A DNA stretch of 64,000 bases, taken from positions 186,001-250,000 of the forward strand of contig NW_026042450.1 of the NCBI RefSeq assembly GCF_023856365.1, read 5' to 3'. This DNA comes from Brienomyrus brachyistius (taxonomy: Eukaryota > Chordata > Actinopteri > Osteoglossiformes > Mormyridae). Numbering within the stretch: the stretch's first letter is position 1; every line of letters begins with the position of its first letter. Shown here in pieces: positions 41,779 through 52,228 of this stretch. The translations under genes were made by a program, and so were the position numbers. The notes under the pieces were generated by a model. It was not told the DNA's origin, made no database searches, and saw only the letters and a list, made by a program, of their open reading frames with translations.

Positions 41779-44700
41779 CTAAAGCCAAAAGAGGCCCTTC
41801 CACCTCTCCTTGGCCTCGTGGTAGCCCCGTTGGATGACGTCGGTCTCCATCCTGAAACCCAAATCGGCCCGGATTTTGCGGAATACCCCTTGTGCCTCCA
41901 GACGAACCCCTCTGCGGATGAGCGCGGTCCTGGCATTCCAAAGCTCTCGCTTGGTAATGCTGACCAGCAGCCACATCCAGGGGCCGAAGGGGTTATGGAG
42001 GTTGGGGTCCCACCCCTTCAACACCTTGTCGTAGGTCAGACCGGGCTGCGGGTCTACACGTCCACACAGGCCCGCTACCAACCCCCAGACTCTCTGTGCA
42101 TGCCCGCAGTCCCAAAACACGTGCTTGATGGTCTCATCCTCGCTGCACTCGGGCCTGGGGCAGCGGGGGTGTCTGGTCAGCTTATGCCTGTGCAAGACGT
42201 CCCTGACTGGCAGCTTACCATGAAGGCACTGCCAGTTCAGGTCCTGCAGCCTGTGATCCAAACCCTTAGGCTGGATTCTCGCCCATGTGCCTTCCTCCAG
42301 GCCCAACATGGCCCGAGTCTCCCTATGACCAAGCAAAGCCTTGTAAAGGGCTCTGTGCTTGGTCAGGGCCTCTGTCTTGACACCTGCCGGAATAGACTTA
42401 CTCCACTTGACAGCGTGGCTGTAGTGGACCGGCAGGGTCTCAGCCTTGGGGCCGAGGTTGGTCCACGACGCCACCAGGCGTCTCATGGGGAGAGCCAGCC
42501 ACAGACGCACAAAGTGCTGATGGGGGTGCTCGAGGGGAGCTGCCAGGCGCGTGCAGAGCTGCGAGAAGAACAGGCAGTCAAGCTTGAGAGGAAAGTCAAT
42601 AACGTCCCTCCCCCCACTGTCCTTTCCGAGATACATCACTTCCCTACGCACGTACTCATACCTGCCCCCCCAGACGAGGTTAAAAACGTCCCTCGTCAGG
42701 CCCCTCCGCATGAAGCGGGGCAAAGGGTACACATGTGCAAGGTAGAGCAGGGTGGGAAGAATATCCACTTCTAAGGCTAAAACCTTACCTTGGAAGGACA
42801 GGGACCTGGACTTCCACAGTCCGATCTTCCGCCTGGCGATCGCCAACCGCTCCTCCCAGTTCAACCGGGCGGCACCATCCGAAAGGAAGTTGACCCCCAA
42901 AACTTTGAGAGGACCGTCACAGAGGGTGAAACCACCTGCGACGTCCTCCCTCGCCTTCCAGCTGCCGAAATACTTGGCCACCGACTTACTGAGGTTGAGC
43001 GTCGCGCCAGAGGCCCAACCGAACGCGTGAACGAGGCTCAAGGCATGACCGAGAGACTGATCCGAGCAGACGAAAAGCGTGGTGTCGTCTGAATAATGGG
43101 TCAGTTTAACAGTTGTCCCCCGACTTCCTGGGATAAGAAGGCCATCGACCCCGGGGTGGGTGCGAATGGCGCACGCCAGTGGCTCTATATAGAGCGCGTA
43201 GAGGAGGGGGGAGAGGGGACATCCCTGCCTCACTCCACTCCGCTGGGGCACCAAATCCCTCAGGAAGCCATTGATAACAACATGGCTCCCAACTTCGTTA
43301 TACAAAGTGTGTAACCACCCCAGGTAATTGGGCCCGAAGCCAAACTTACCCAATACTTTGAACAGGAAGCGGTGATCTACCCGGTCGAAGGCTTTCTCCT
43401 GGTCCAAGCTGACCAGCAGGAGAGGGAGGTTCCTATCCTCCACCCAGGCGATGGCGTCGCGGATGAGGTGGAGATTCCACATCGCCGATCGACCCGGTAC
43501 TCCACACGTCTGGTCGCTGTGAACCAGATGAGCCATGGCCTTCTTCAGGCGTTCGGTAAGGGTCTTTGCGATGAGCTTTGTGTCTACACAAAGCATGGTC
43601 AGGGGCCTCCAGTTGCCAAGGTCGGCCCGATCGCCCTTCTTGTGCAACAAAGAGAGGACCCCCGACCTCATGCTCCTAGTGAGCAAACCCCGGCGCTGAA
43701 CGTCCTCTACAACCTGCAGTAATTCCGGCCCGAGGACATCCCAAAAGGTGGAATAAAATTCCACCGGGAGCCCATCGAGGCCAGGTACCTTGCGGCGGTT
43801 CATCTTGCCAAGCACTGCGGTCAGCTCGGCCAAGGTGATGGGGGCTTCTAAGCCGTCCCGGATGTCACTGGGAAGACAAGGTGAGATGTTATCTAGGAAG
43901 CGCTCCCCAGCAACCGGGTCCGTATCCCTAACATTAAAAAGGTTAAGATAAAACAATTTAGCAACCTCCAGCATGTCTGATGTATCCTTGACTATATTGC
44001 CATTTCAGGCACGGAGAGAGCTAAAGCTCTTCTCCTCCCGGGCTTCCCTGGCTCTGTGGAAAAAAAAAGAATTGCACTTTTCATTATTTTCCACCTCAAA
44101 TATTTTGTCGCGGAGCATTTGGGCCGAGGCAGCCTGTTCATGCAGGCGCCTCAGCTCACCCTTTATGTCAAGCAGCCGCTCGTGGTTGATGGTGCCCCCG
44201 TTGTTGTGAGCGGCGTATTCATCCCGCAACCTTCTCTCCAGCCGCAGAATGGAGAACTTCTTCTCCATCCTGCGCTGCTTGCTGTACTGCATGGAGAAGG
44301 TTCGGATCCTGTCCTTCACACTCTCCCACCATTCGGCCACGGAGGGGAAGGTAGGCTTGTCCTTCTGCCACTCGGAGAAGTGATCTAAAAAAAGGTGTCT
44401 AAAATCTCTCTCCTCCAGGATCTGCAGGTTCATTTTCCAATAGCCGCCCCCATGTACAGGGGCGTCTATGGAGACAGTGGCCTGCACTGCCAGATGGTCA
44501 GTGGGCCACTGTGGGGAGAGGGACACCTTTTTAAAAACAACGGGGGGTGAAGCTAAAATGTAGTCGATGCGGCTGCTGGCTCCGCGACTATTATGCCAGG
44601 TGAAGCCCGGCATGCTGGGGTTGCATGTTTTAAAACCGTCAACAAGTTTAAAGGAACGAATAAAATGGCGAAAATGCCCTGAGCTGACATCCTGTCTACC

Positions 44701-45144
44701 CTCCAACGAGATGTTAAAGTCCCCTCCTAAAATCAAGTGTCGATCTGTGACACAGAACGGGGACAACTCTTCAAAGAGAGTTATACGGGACGAGGCCTCC
44801 ACTGGAGCGTAGACACATATGGCCCGGAGGCGCTGTCCCCTCCATGTGGCGTCCACTCCCAAAACCCTGCCCTGAAGGACGGTAAACGCACTTACTTCTT
44901 CAAAGGCGCGGTCGCCAAAAAGGATCCCGACGCCTGAGGAGTGGACGCCACCTACGCTCCAGTAGGATCTACCCCTCTTCCACTGTCGTGAAAAGAGAGC
45001 CTCGTCCCGCTGGTCCCGGAGGTGGACTTCCTGCAGAAAACAAATGCTGAAGGGAGAAGATGCCAGCTGGTTAAAAACAGATGTACGTTTTAAAATGTTC
45101 CTCAAACCCCTTACATTCAAGGTGACAATATTAAAATTGGCCAT
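41779..45144 (-). pseudogene. LINE ORF2: AP endonuclease + reverse transcriptase, one stop
   Basis: About 1,121 codons in a single frame, broken only by a TGA at about 44005-44007 (380th codon) that could come from CGA by CpG decay. The endonuclease (residues 1-240) shows NVRGLRN, LQEVHL, GGDFNISL, SRIDYILAS and WPTDHLAV, the catalytic blocks of the APE fold. The RT lies in the second part: NWRPLTMLCVDTKLIAK, VSLDQEKAFDRVDH, GVRQGCPLSPLLYALYIEPL and YSDDTTLF (an SDD variant of the YADD box). A C-terminal CCHC (CPRPECSEDETIKHVFWDC) follows near residue 1010. The intact protein would nick U2 DNA and copy the element there. The single lesion implies recent loss or recent insertion. Confidence 0.9.
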
Positions 45145-45222
45145 AGAATGTTAAAATAATAAAATACAATTAAAAACAACAAACTAAAATAATAAAAGCC
45201 AGCCATTAAAAACAATACTGTC

Positions 45223-46562
45223 CTACTGCCCCCCCTCCTCAGTCAACCTTAAAAGGTCCCCCAATTCCAGCCCCCCCAGGTACTCCTGTTCATTAGCAGT
45301 GTCCTGTTGACCGCTGTACTCCTGGGGGGGTGCAGGGGACTGTCCCAAGTCCCACACCAGACGGGGGGCCTCTAACATCGGGGAGGGGGGACACTGTCGG
45401 CCTTGGTCCCCGGCCGCCACTGCTGGCGAGGTGGCAGCCGGAGGGCTGGATGCGTCGGGTTGCGCCTCCCTTCTGCTCTTCTTCCTCCCCCGGGGGGATG
45501 CACCGCTCTTCTTTCGCCTGCTGCTGACGCCTGGAGCCAGGGCGAGCTGCTCCACCTTGTTCGGAGACCCCTCCTGCATTGGTGTCGCACTCGAAGGGGC
45601 CTCCTCCACCACGACCAGGGCTTCTCCTTCTGCCCCCGTCGCCGGCTGTTCCTGCCCAGTCGTGGGGGCTAGAGCTCCCCCACCATTCTCCGTGCCGACT
45701 GCTCTGTTACCCGACAGAGCGTCGGCATATGTAGTCTTTTTCTGTGGGCAGGAACGAGCCAGATGGTCCTCGCCGTTACAGTGCTTGCAGCGACGGGGGC
45801 CCTTGCAGTCCCTGGCCATGTGCCCCGACTCCAGGCAGTTGCGGCAGCGCAGGTTGGCGCATCCCTCCAGGGTGTGTCCAAAGCTGTGGCACTGCCGGCA
45901 GAAGGGAGGCTGTCCAGAATAAAAAAGGTATGCCTTATTGCCCTGTAGGTTAAAATAGGCTGGGGGGTGGCTAAAACCGCCTGCGCCATTAGCGTCCGGG
46001 CGCAGGCGGGCCTGGAACTGGCGTCGGCCAGTCCAGATCCCCAGCTCATCCCGGATGTCCCTGTGGCCAGGAAGGAGGTCCACATACTTTTTTAAAAACT
46101 GGGTGACGGCCTCAGCGGTAATGTGTGGGTTAAAACAATGGACGTTATTACCCGCTTGTCGGGCCACCACAGCGGCTCGATGTTATAACGTCCGAGGAGA
46201 GGGTGCTGGGCCCCCTCCTTGCTCCGCTCCAGGACCTTGCTGCAGCTGTAATCGGTGGACAAAGTGACCTCAAAGAATTGGAAGGGGCCATTCCGCTGTA
46301 CGCAAAGAATATCTTCCATACGAAGGCCCAGTGCTTTGAAGGCCACCTCCCGGATGAAGGCCAGCCGGTCGGGGAAGGTGCCCACCTCCTCCTCAGCCCT
46401 CCAGCAGAACCGGGCGGTATTCCGCAGGCCCCCGCCTGCTACCAGCCACGGCCCGCTGAAGGGCTTCCTCAATGGTCTGCCGGCCGTTGCCATCCGGGAA
46501 GGTCCACCGACGTCGCCGCTGGAGCAGAGTCCTTCCGCCGCCGTGGTCCCGCCGTCCACCAA
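45223..46562 (-). pseudogene. LINE ORF1: nucleic-acid-binding protein, frameshifted
   Basis: Two overlapping open parts in different frames: 46562-46092 encodes the N-terminal domain (LRMEDILCVQRNGPFQFFEVTL) and 46170-45223 the rest. The switch is near 46145, between the PDKRV and NNVHCFNPHITAE blocks, implying a single frameshift. The second part has three tandem CCHC zinc knuckles (CRQCHSFGHTLEGC, CRNCLESGHMARDC, CKHCNGEDHLARSC), then a Pro/Ser/Lys-rich tail with KKSRREAQ-like basic runs. This is the usual Tx1 ORF1 plan, an RNA-binding chaperone that packages the element's RNA. Confidence 0.88.
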
Positions 46563-46838
46563 TCCGGGATGAGCCGAGCAGAGCTAGACTATAAAACCAG
46601 CTAAAAATAAAAACACCAGTTCGCCCAGCAGGGCGGCGGACAAGCCACCAGCCACTGCGGGATCCCCAGCCTACTAAAAACAGAAATAAAAGCAGGGATA
46701 AAAGGCTAAAAAGGAAGGCACGGGTCGCCCCGTGGCAGCGGCGGTCAAGCCACCTGCTGGTCACGCCTTAGGTTCACCGTGCCTTCCTCTAAAAAACCCG
46801 ACGCAGTCCGTAAAAACCGGTAAAAAGTCAGTAAAATC

Positions 46839-46871
46839 CACTTGATCTTAGCCAAAAGGCCGAGAAGCGAT
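46839..46871 (-). ncRNA. U2 snRNA, nucleotides 1-33 (gene split by LINE)
   Basis: On the minus strand the 33 bases from ATCGCTTCTCGGCCTTTTGG onwards match U2 nucleotides 1-33 without a visible mismatch, ending at AAGTG. The LINE 5' end follows. The branch-site-pairing GTAGTA (33-38) is the point of disruption. No convincing snRNA proximal element was seen at the expected distance upstream (about 46920-46935). Confidence 0.95.
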
Positions 46872-47084
46872 ACTCGCAGACTGCACCCCGCCGATTTTTA
46901 AATAATATTATGCTTGTACTACTTACATTAACACAAAATCACAATCTAAAAGGCTGAAACACCATGCAAATCAATGCCAACCCAGTACAAAAATGTTATC
47001 CTTAAAATTCTTAAACAAGTAGAACTACCTGCAGAACTATTACCCTTAAAACAGGCAAAAGAGCAATTCCACCAGCAAATACAA
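46872..47084. other. U2 5' flank, no clear promoter
   Basis: AT-rich after a short GC-rich stretch next to U2. It should hold the snRNA promoter (PSE, DSE). One ATGCAAAT octamer-like word at about 46963-46970 could be a distal element but is closer than usual; no PSE recognised. Confidence 0.35.
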
Positions 47085-47550
47085 TTATACACCATTAAAA
47101 TCTAATTACATGGCCAATAAAACAATTAAAATGTTACCTTATATGCATACCAATAAAAAGTTAAGACAAAAAGAAAAAGTTCAAAAAGGAACATACCCGC
47201 AGACTTCCGACCTCTGCACAAGGGTCGGGCTAAAACACTGTCATACACCTTCCTAAAACACATAAAAGCAGTAACCTTAGGAATAAAATAGGTCAATCAC
47301 AGAATAAACAGCACAACAGATAAAATAAAATGCTAATAATGTTAATACTGATGAATATGTGCTAACAGTGATCAACCAAAAAAGTGCTCAGTAAATTCTG
47401 TACATGCCATTAAATAAAATCCAAACCAAATAAAACACAAGCCCAGAAAAAGAAAGCAAACTTACATAAAACCTGAGGTGTCCTTTGTGTGCTTCAGGAA
47501 AGTGCATCATGTCAACCCTGTAGGATGGATTGTCATCACCTAGACGTACT
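47085..47550 (-). mobile_element. Second copy of the Keno-like LINE 3' UTR
   Basis: Diverged copy of 41325-41760: shared CACAAGGGTCGGG, CCTAAAACACATAAAA, GTGTGCTTCAGG and CCCTGTAGGATGGA blocks in the same order and orientation. It ends near the ORF2 stop, so it is a heavily 5'-truncated relative, older than the element in U2. No U2 sequence borders it that I could see. Confidence 0.8.
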
Positions 47551-47569
47551 GGGGCAGCCTAGGATCAAG

Positions 47570-48468
47570 GCAGTTAGATGGATGTCAGCTTACCTCTAGG
47601 GGTAGGTCGTTTAGGTGGATGGCAGCTTATTTCTGTGATCAGGGTGTTTGGGCAAATGTCAGCTTGCCTCTGAGATCAGAGTGTTTAGGTGGAAGCGAGG
47701 TTACCTCAGGGGTCAGGGGTCAGGGTCACAGGCAGCCTACCTCTGGGGTTAGGGCATTTGGGTGGATGTGAGCTTACCTGAGGGGTCTGCGTGTTTGGGT
47801 GGACAGCAGCTTGCCTCTGGGATCAGGGTATTTGGGTGGATGGCAGCCTACCTCTGGGGTTAGGGCATTTGGGTGGATGTGAGCTTACCTGAGGGGTCTG
47901 CGTGTTTGGGTAGACAGCAGCTTGCCTCTGGGATCAGGGTATTTGGGTAAATGTCAGCTTACCCCAGAGAACAAGGCGGTTAGATGATAGGTAGTTTACC
48001 TCTGGGATCAGCATGGTTGGGTGAATGGCAGATTACTTCTGGGAACAATGTGTTTGCGTGGATGGCAGCCTACATCTGGGATCAGGGTGTTTGGGTGGAC
48101 AGTGCTTTGCCTCTGTGATCAGGGTGTTTCGGTAGACGGCAGCTTACCACTGGGATCAAGCAGCCTGAGTGGATGAAAACATACCTCTTTTATCAGAGTG
48201 TTTGGGTTTATGTCATCTTAACGCTGGAGTCAAGGCGCTTGGTTGGATGCAGTTGGATGGATAAGAGCTTTACCTTTGGAATTAGGGCATCTGAGTAGAT
48301 GACAGCTTAACTCTGCGATCAGGGTGTTTGGGTACATGTCAGCTTAGCTCTGGGGTCACGGTCTTCGGTTGGATGTGGGCCTTCCTGTGGAGTCAGGGCT
48401 TTTGGGTGAACAGCAGCTTACCTCTGGGGTCACAGCGTTTGTGTGTAGGGCAGCTTACTACAGCTAAC
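47570..48468. repeat. 37-bp minisatellite, about 24 units
   Basis: Degenerate tandem units of 37 bp with the pattern GTGGATG-CAGCTTACCTCTGGG-TCAGGGTGTTTGG. Some neighbouring units recur as a higher-order pair (TGTGAGCTTACCTGAGGGG followed by ACAGCAGCTTGCCTCTGGG at about 47766 and 47877). Occasional units are shortened or extended by partial duplication (near 47710 and 48250). No frame is conserved across units. Confidence 0.92.
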
Positions 48469-48960
48469 TCTCAATTAGTTTAACTGAATTTATCCTAAAA
48501 AATTATATTTATCTCTATACCTGACACACAAAATACTGTGACTTATATATAATGTGGCATGTTGTAAATGCAACCAGTAATCAGAAGACAGTGTGACATG
48601 TGCTGCACACCAGGGCAATTTCAGAATCCCAAATCAGATCTGTAGTTAACACCAAGCTATGGTAAACCAAGTGGCAACTATATACATGTATGGAAATCAC
48701 ACAACCCGAAAAACATATTAATACACAGGTATGTCTGACTCACTATCAAAAACGATGTAAACTTCCCTGTAGTAGTTAATAGATTAACAGACACAAAAAA
48801 CCCAGAGGTACACCAACGAAAACACAGTGCAATGCTAGTACCAACTAGCAAGAACTAGCTAACCAGCTAAAAAGTCGCAATTAACTTCTAAATTATCGAA
48901 ACCCAGCTACATCGATAAGTACAAAAATTACCACGGAGCATACATGTATTAGTTTAATAA
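48469..48960. other. No gene recognised
   Basis: AT-rich interval after the minisatellite. Confidence 0.4.
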
Positions 48961-48984
48961 AGTTTAAGCAGAAATTATCTAAAT

Positions 48985-49165
48985 AAATCCGGCTTTGGTT
49001 TTGTTTGCCGGAGCTCGAACGTCGGACATGTCTTACTCAAAGGGCGCGAACTTCGGCCGGTTTGTGGCAAAGTAACCATGACAACCGCCTGCCGCTGGCG
49101 CCACACAACGTCGTTGACCGCAGTCAGACTCTCGCGTGTTTATGTCTGACTGACGCCGCCATAAT
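48985..49165. promoter_or_regulatory. CpG-rich patch, possible promoter
   Basis: Roughly 180 bp with a high density of CG dinucleotides, including GGGCGCG, CGGCCGG and GACGCCGCCATAATG, in an AT-rich neighbourhood. This is what an unmethylated promoter or first exon looks like, but no downstream exon with a domain could be followed. Confidence 0.3.
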
Positions 49166-51251
49166 GAGATTTAGTAGTACTAACGTTAAAAAAAAGCTCT
49201 TACCAACCTCATTTCACTGTATCCTATGCATAGCAATTTATTTAGCTTTCAACAAACTTAATTTTACAGAACAGAATTTCTGTATTGCCTCATATATATA
49301 TATATATATATGTGTGTGTTCATTAATTTTCTCTAGTCAACGCACTGAATTACGACGGCCAATATTATGTATTATTTTGACAATAATATAAGTAGATTAT
49401 TCTTTTACTATATGTAAATTCCTTAATTATATTCCATTGCTACTTTACAAAAGCCTTCAGGGAGTTTGGTCTTTTCATGACAACTAACCAAGTGTCTAAC
49501 CAGTGTTTACCTGAATAATACAGAAAATTAAATGACACTTGTTAAACTCACCTGGACGTACCTTTTACAGTCGTTTAAACCGTCATGAGCAATGCTGAAA
49601 TCACTGTTGCAAACAGTTCAGCGCGTAACATTGTCATTATTTTTCATCCGTATTAAACAAGGACACGTTTTTGTGTAGTCTGTGGTGAAATGCATTTTAT
49701 ATTTTCGTTTTTCGAGACACTCTCCCTCCGCCGTGACGCTCCATGAAACCGATACCTTCGGTTCTCTAGGAGTTAAATAAAAGCCCGCCCGCACTGAAAT
49801 ATGATTGGCTTATATGGCTAAGTAAACCAATCAGAATGCTGTCTGTCTAGCACTGGCTGCATGAAGAGTCACACATATAAGGATCCACACATACGCACGT
49901 TCTCTCTTTCTCTCTATCCCTCTCTCTCTCTCGCTCATTCCTAGCTCATTTACTTGCTCATTTGTGCGCGCTACTGTCTCGCGTGCATGCTCTTGTTTGC
50001 TTGCTCTAGTTTCCGGGATATTTTTTTTTAATTCAGGGGCATCAGGGAGCCGCTGTCAATATGCGGGAGACTTCGGATGTCTGGATAACTGCTTATTTGT
50101 ACTATAATGGTAACTGATCATTTCCAGGGAGCCTTGATGATATTCTAAATTGTGCAGGGTTATATAAGTACTGTGAAGCTGTCGTTATCTAGTTAAATGT
50201 TTACAAATATTTATTATTTTATTATATTTCATGTATATTTTCAACTTATTCACACCTTATTGTACCATGCGTCCATGCATACTTTACTGTAAAATCAGAC
50301 AGATAAACGTTTAGAAAAATAATCGATTCTACAACTTAACTTGCAGCTGTCCAATTACACATCCATATTTTATTGCTGCAGATAACTGAGTTAGGTGTGG
50401 TATATAACGCTGAAGGTTAGACGTATAGTACAATAACATATGTACAACATGTGGTCATTTCAGTCAGACAAACGTTTAAAGTGGAAAACGAGCTTTATAT
50501 TTTACCGGCAATTTCCATAGCACATCTTAGTCGAAGTACTACACTGCCATCTATTGGACAAGTAGGGTTACTGAATCGTGAAATGTGTCTTAAATCATGT
50601 TTTTTAGGACCACTAAAAGAGGATTATCAGTATGAAGGTTTATCAATAAAAATAATTTATTAAAACAAATGTTACAGGACTCTCCCTGAAAATAAGGTGT
50701 TCTTAGCTTCCAAAGCCAAGGACACATTCTAGTGATTTTCCAGGAGACTGAACCTAACTAACCTGGGGCCTTATGAAAAACAATCAATCAGCTCATGTTG
50801 AAGCTCACAAGGTGTGGAGAACAAGAAAGACAAGTAAGGGAGAAAGGCAAGGTGCAGAGCATACACAAGCAGTGTAGCGGCACATCGGTTATAGTGTATG
50901 ATTAAAAATACATCATTTCTCACAGTATCAATAGTGGCCCATTACTCCTACTGTAGCCTCACACCTCCTGGGTTGTGGGTCCAATCTGTACCCCTGCTGT
51001 AATAAACAGTGAAATTATCACAGTAACACTTTATCAGTAAAATAGTACAATACTGTAGAAAGTAGGGCAATATTTATGAGAACCTTGCCGATAAAATGCT
51101 GCAATGCACTGTGATTCAGTACGTAAACTGCAAATAAATAAACTGTAGAATTTACTCAAATTAAATGATGTAATAATTTGCACTCGCTTTTTGGGTTGAA
51201 TTTAGTATACGCAATTCTAGGAAATATTTTAAATAAATCAAGTTAAAGTCT
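49166..51251. other. No gene recognised; simple repeats
   Basis: Holds a (TA)n run at about 49290-49312, a pair of CCAAT/ATTGG words near 49802-49835, ACATATAAGG at 49873, and a CT-rich tract at 49901-49945 that together could be a promoter reading to the right. No coding exon found. Remaining DNA unassigned. Confidence 0.35.
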
Positions 51252-51848
51252 GGGGTGGCATGGTGGTGCAGGAGTTTAGAATGGCATCACTGGTTCATCA
51301 GGTGTGGAGTTTGCATGTTCTCCCCATGTCGTTGGCACTGTTGCCTCGCACCACAGGGACCCGGGTTCGAGTCTCCGCCTGAGTTATATGTGTGTGGAGT
51401 TTGCATGTTCTCCCCATGTCGTTGGCACTGTTGTCTCGCACCACAGGGACCCGGGTTCGAGTCTCCGCCTGGGTTATATGTGTGTGGAGTTTGCATGTTC
51501 TCCCCATGTCGTTGGCACTGTTGCCTCGCACCACTGGGACCCGGGTTCGAGTCTCCGCTTGAGTTATATGTGTGTGGAGTTTGCATGTTCTCCCCATGTC
51601 GTAATGGGGTTTCCTCCAGGTACTCTGGTTTCCCCCCACAGTCCAAAGACATGCTGAGGCTAATTGGAGTTGCTAAATTGCCCGTAGGAGTGCATGTTTG
51701 AGTGAATGGTGTGTGAGTGTGCCCTGCGATGGGCTGGCCCCCCATCCTGGGTTGTTCCTTGCCTCGTGCCCATTGCATCCGGGATAGGCTCCGGACCCCC
51801 CGCGACCCAGTAGGATAAGCGGTTTGGAAAATGGATGGATGGATGGAT
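51252..51848 (+). mobile_element. SINE with a tandemly triplicated 90-bp promoter segment
   Basis: Head GGGGTGGCATGGTGGTGCAG at 51253, then a 24-bp foreign stretch (51278-51301), then three 90-bp tandem units (51302-51391, 51392-51481, 51482-51571) before the normal body and a GGATGGATGGAT tail. Each unit contains a perfect B box, GGGTTCGAGTC, and the GTGTGGAGTTTGCATG block. The units differ by only a few bases, so the expansion is recent. An open frame through the repeats on both strands is a by-product of the 90-bp (3 x 30) period. Confidence 0.92.
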
Positions 51849-51991
51849 GTGTGGGTGTGAGTATCTGTATATAATTAATAAATCATTCATATTAATCAGA
51901 TAAAAGGTAAAACACTAACCTGAGGACTGATTATGTTCAGGGAGAAATGTACACACACTGAAATAAATTTGTAACATCAACCTGTCCAATG

Positions 51992-52228
51992 CTAGGATAT
52001 TACCTTCATCAACTCAGCCAAGTCTGTGGCTAAGAATGGCATCACTGGTTCATCAGTTTGATATCTTGTCAAGAAAGGAGTGAAGGTCCTGGTGATGGCA
52101 GAAATGTAGCTTTGCGAAGATGAGGGGTTTGTCTGAGCAGCTTCAAGGGTGTCAAACGATGCAGTTCCTGGATTTGGTAGCTTCCTCATTCTGACTGCAT
52201 CCAGGTACCTGGTCAGAGACGGCCACAC
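51992..52228 (-). pseudogene. Fragment of a transposon-like protein (C-terminal piece)
   Basis: Minus-strand frame with a WPSLTRYLDAVRMRKLPNP start and FLTRYQTDEPVMPFLATDLAELMK, a block I associate with a widespread fish zinc-finger transposon-like protein family. It lies downstream of, and on the same strand as, the zinc-finger piece at 53247-53681 with decayed DNA between. Probably one dead gene. Family name uncertain. Confidence 0.45.

Larger units (their letters stand above)
41173..46838 (-). mobile_element. Tx1-clade LINE (Keno-like) inserted in a U2 snRNA gene
   Basis: A 5.67-kb full-length non-LTR element on the minus strand: a 5' UTR (46563-46838), ORF1 with three CCHC knuckles, ORF2 with AP endonuclease and RT, a 3' UTR of about 600 bp and a poly(A) tail (12 A, complement of 41172-41183). 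It sits inside U2 in the same orientation, between nucleotides 33 and 38; TAGT (34-37) is missing. The known U2-specific Tx1 family in fish is Keno; clade and target agree here, but family identity needs a sequence comparison. Disabled by a frameshift in ORF1 and one stop in ORF2. Confidence 0.92.

Noticed and set aside
41713..42774. 353-codon plus-strand frame in the LINE
   Set aside because: Antisense shadow of the RT frame; no domain.
45330..46604. Plus-strand frames opposite LINE ORF1
   Set aside because: GC-rich shadows of the CCHC-bearing minus-strand frame.
51255..51778. 148- to 163-codon repetitive proteins
   Set aside because: Produced by translating the 90-bp tandem SINE units; no coding signature.
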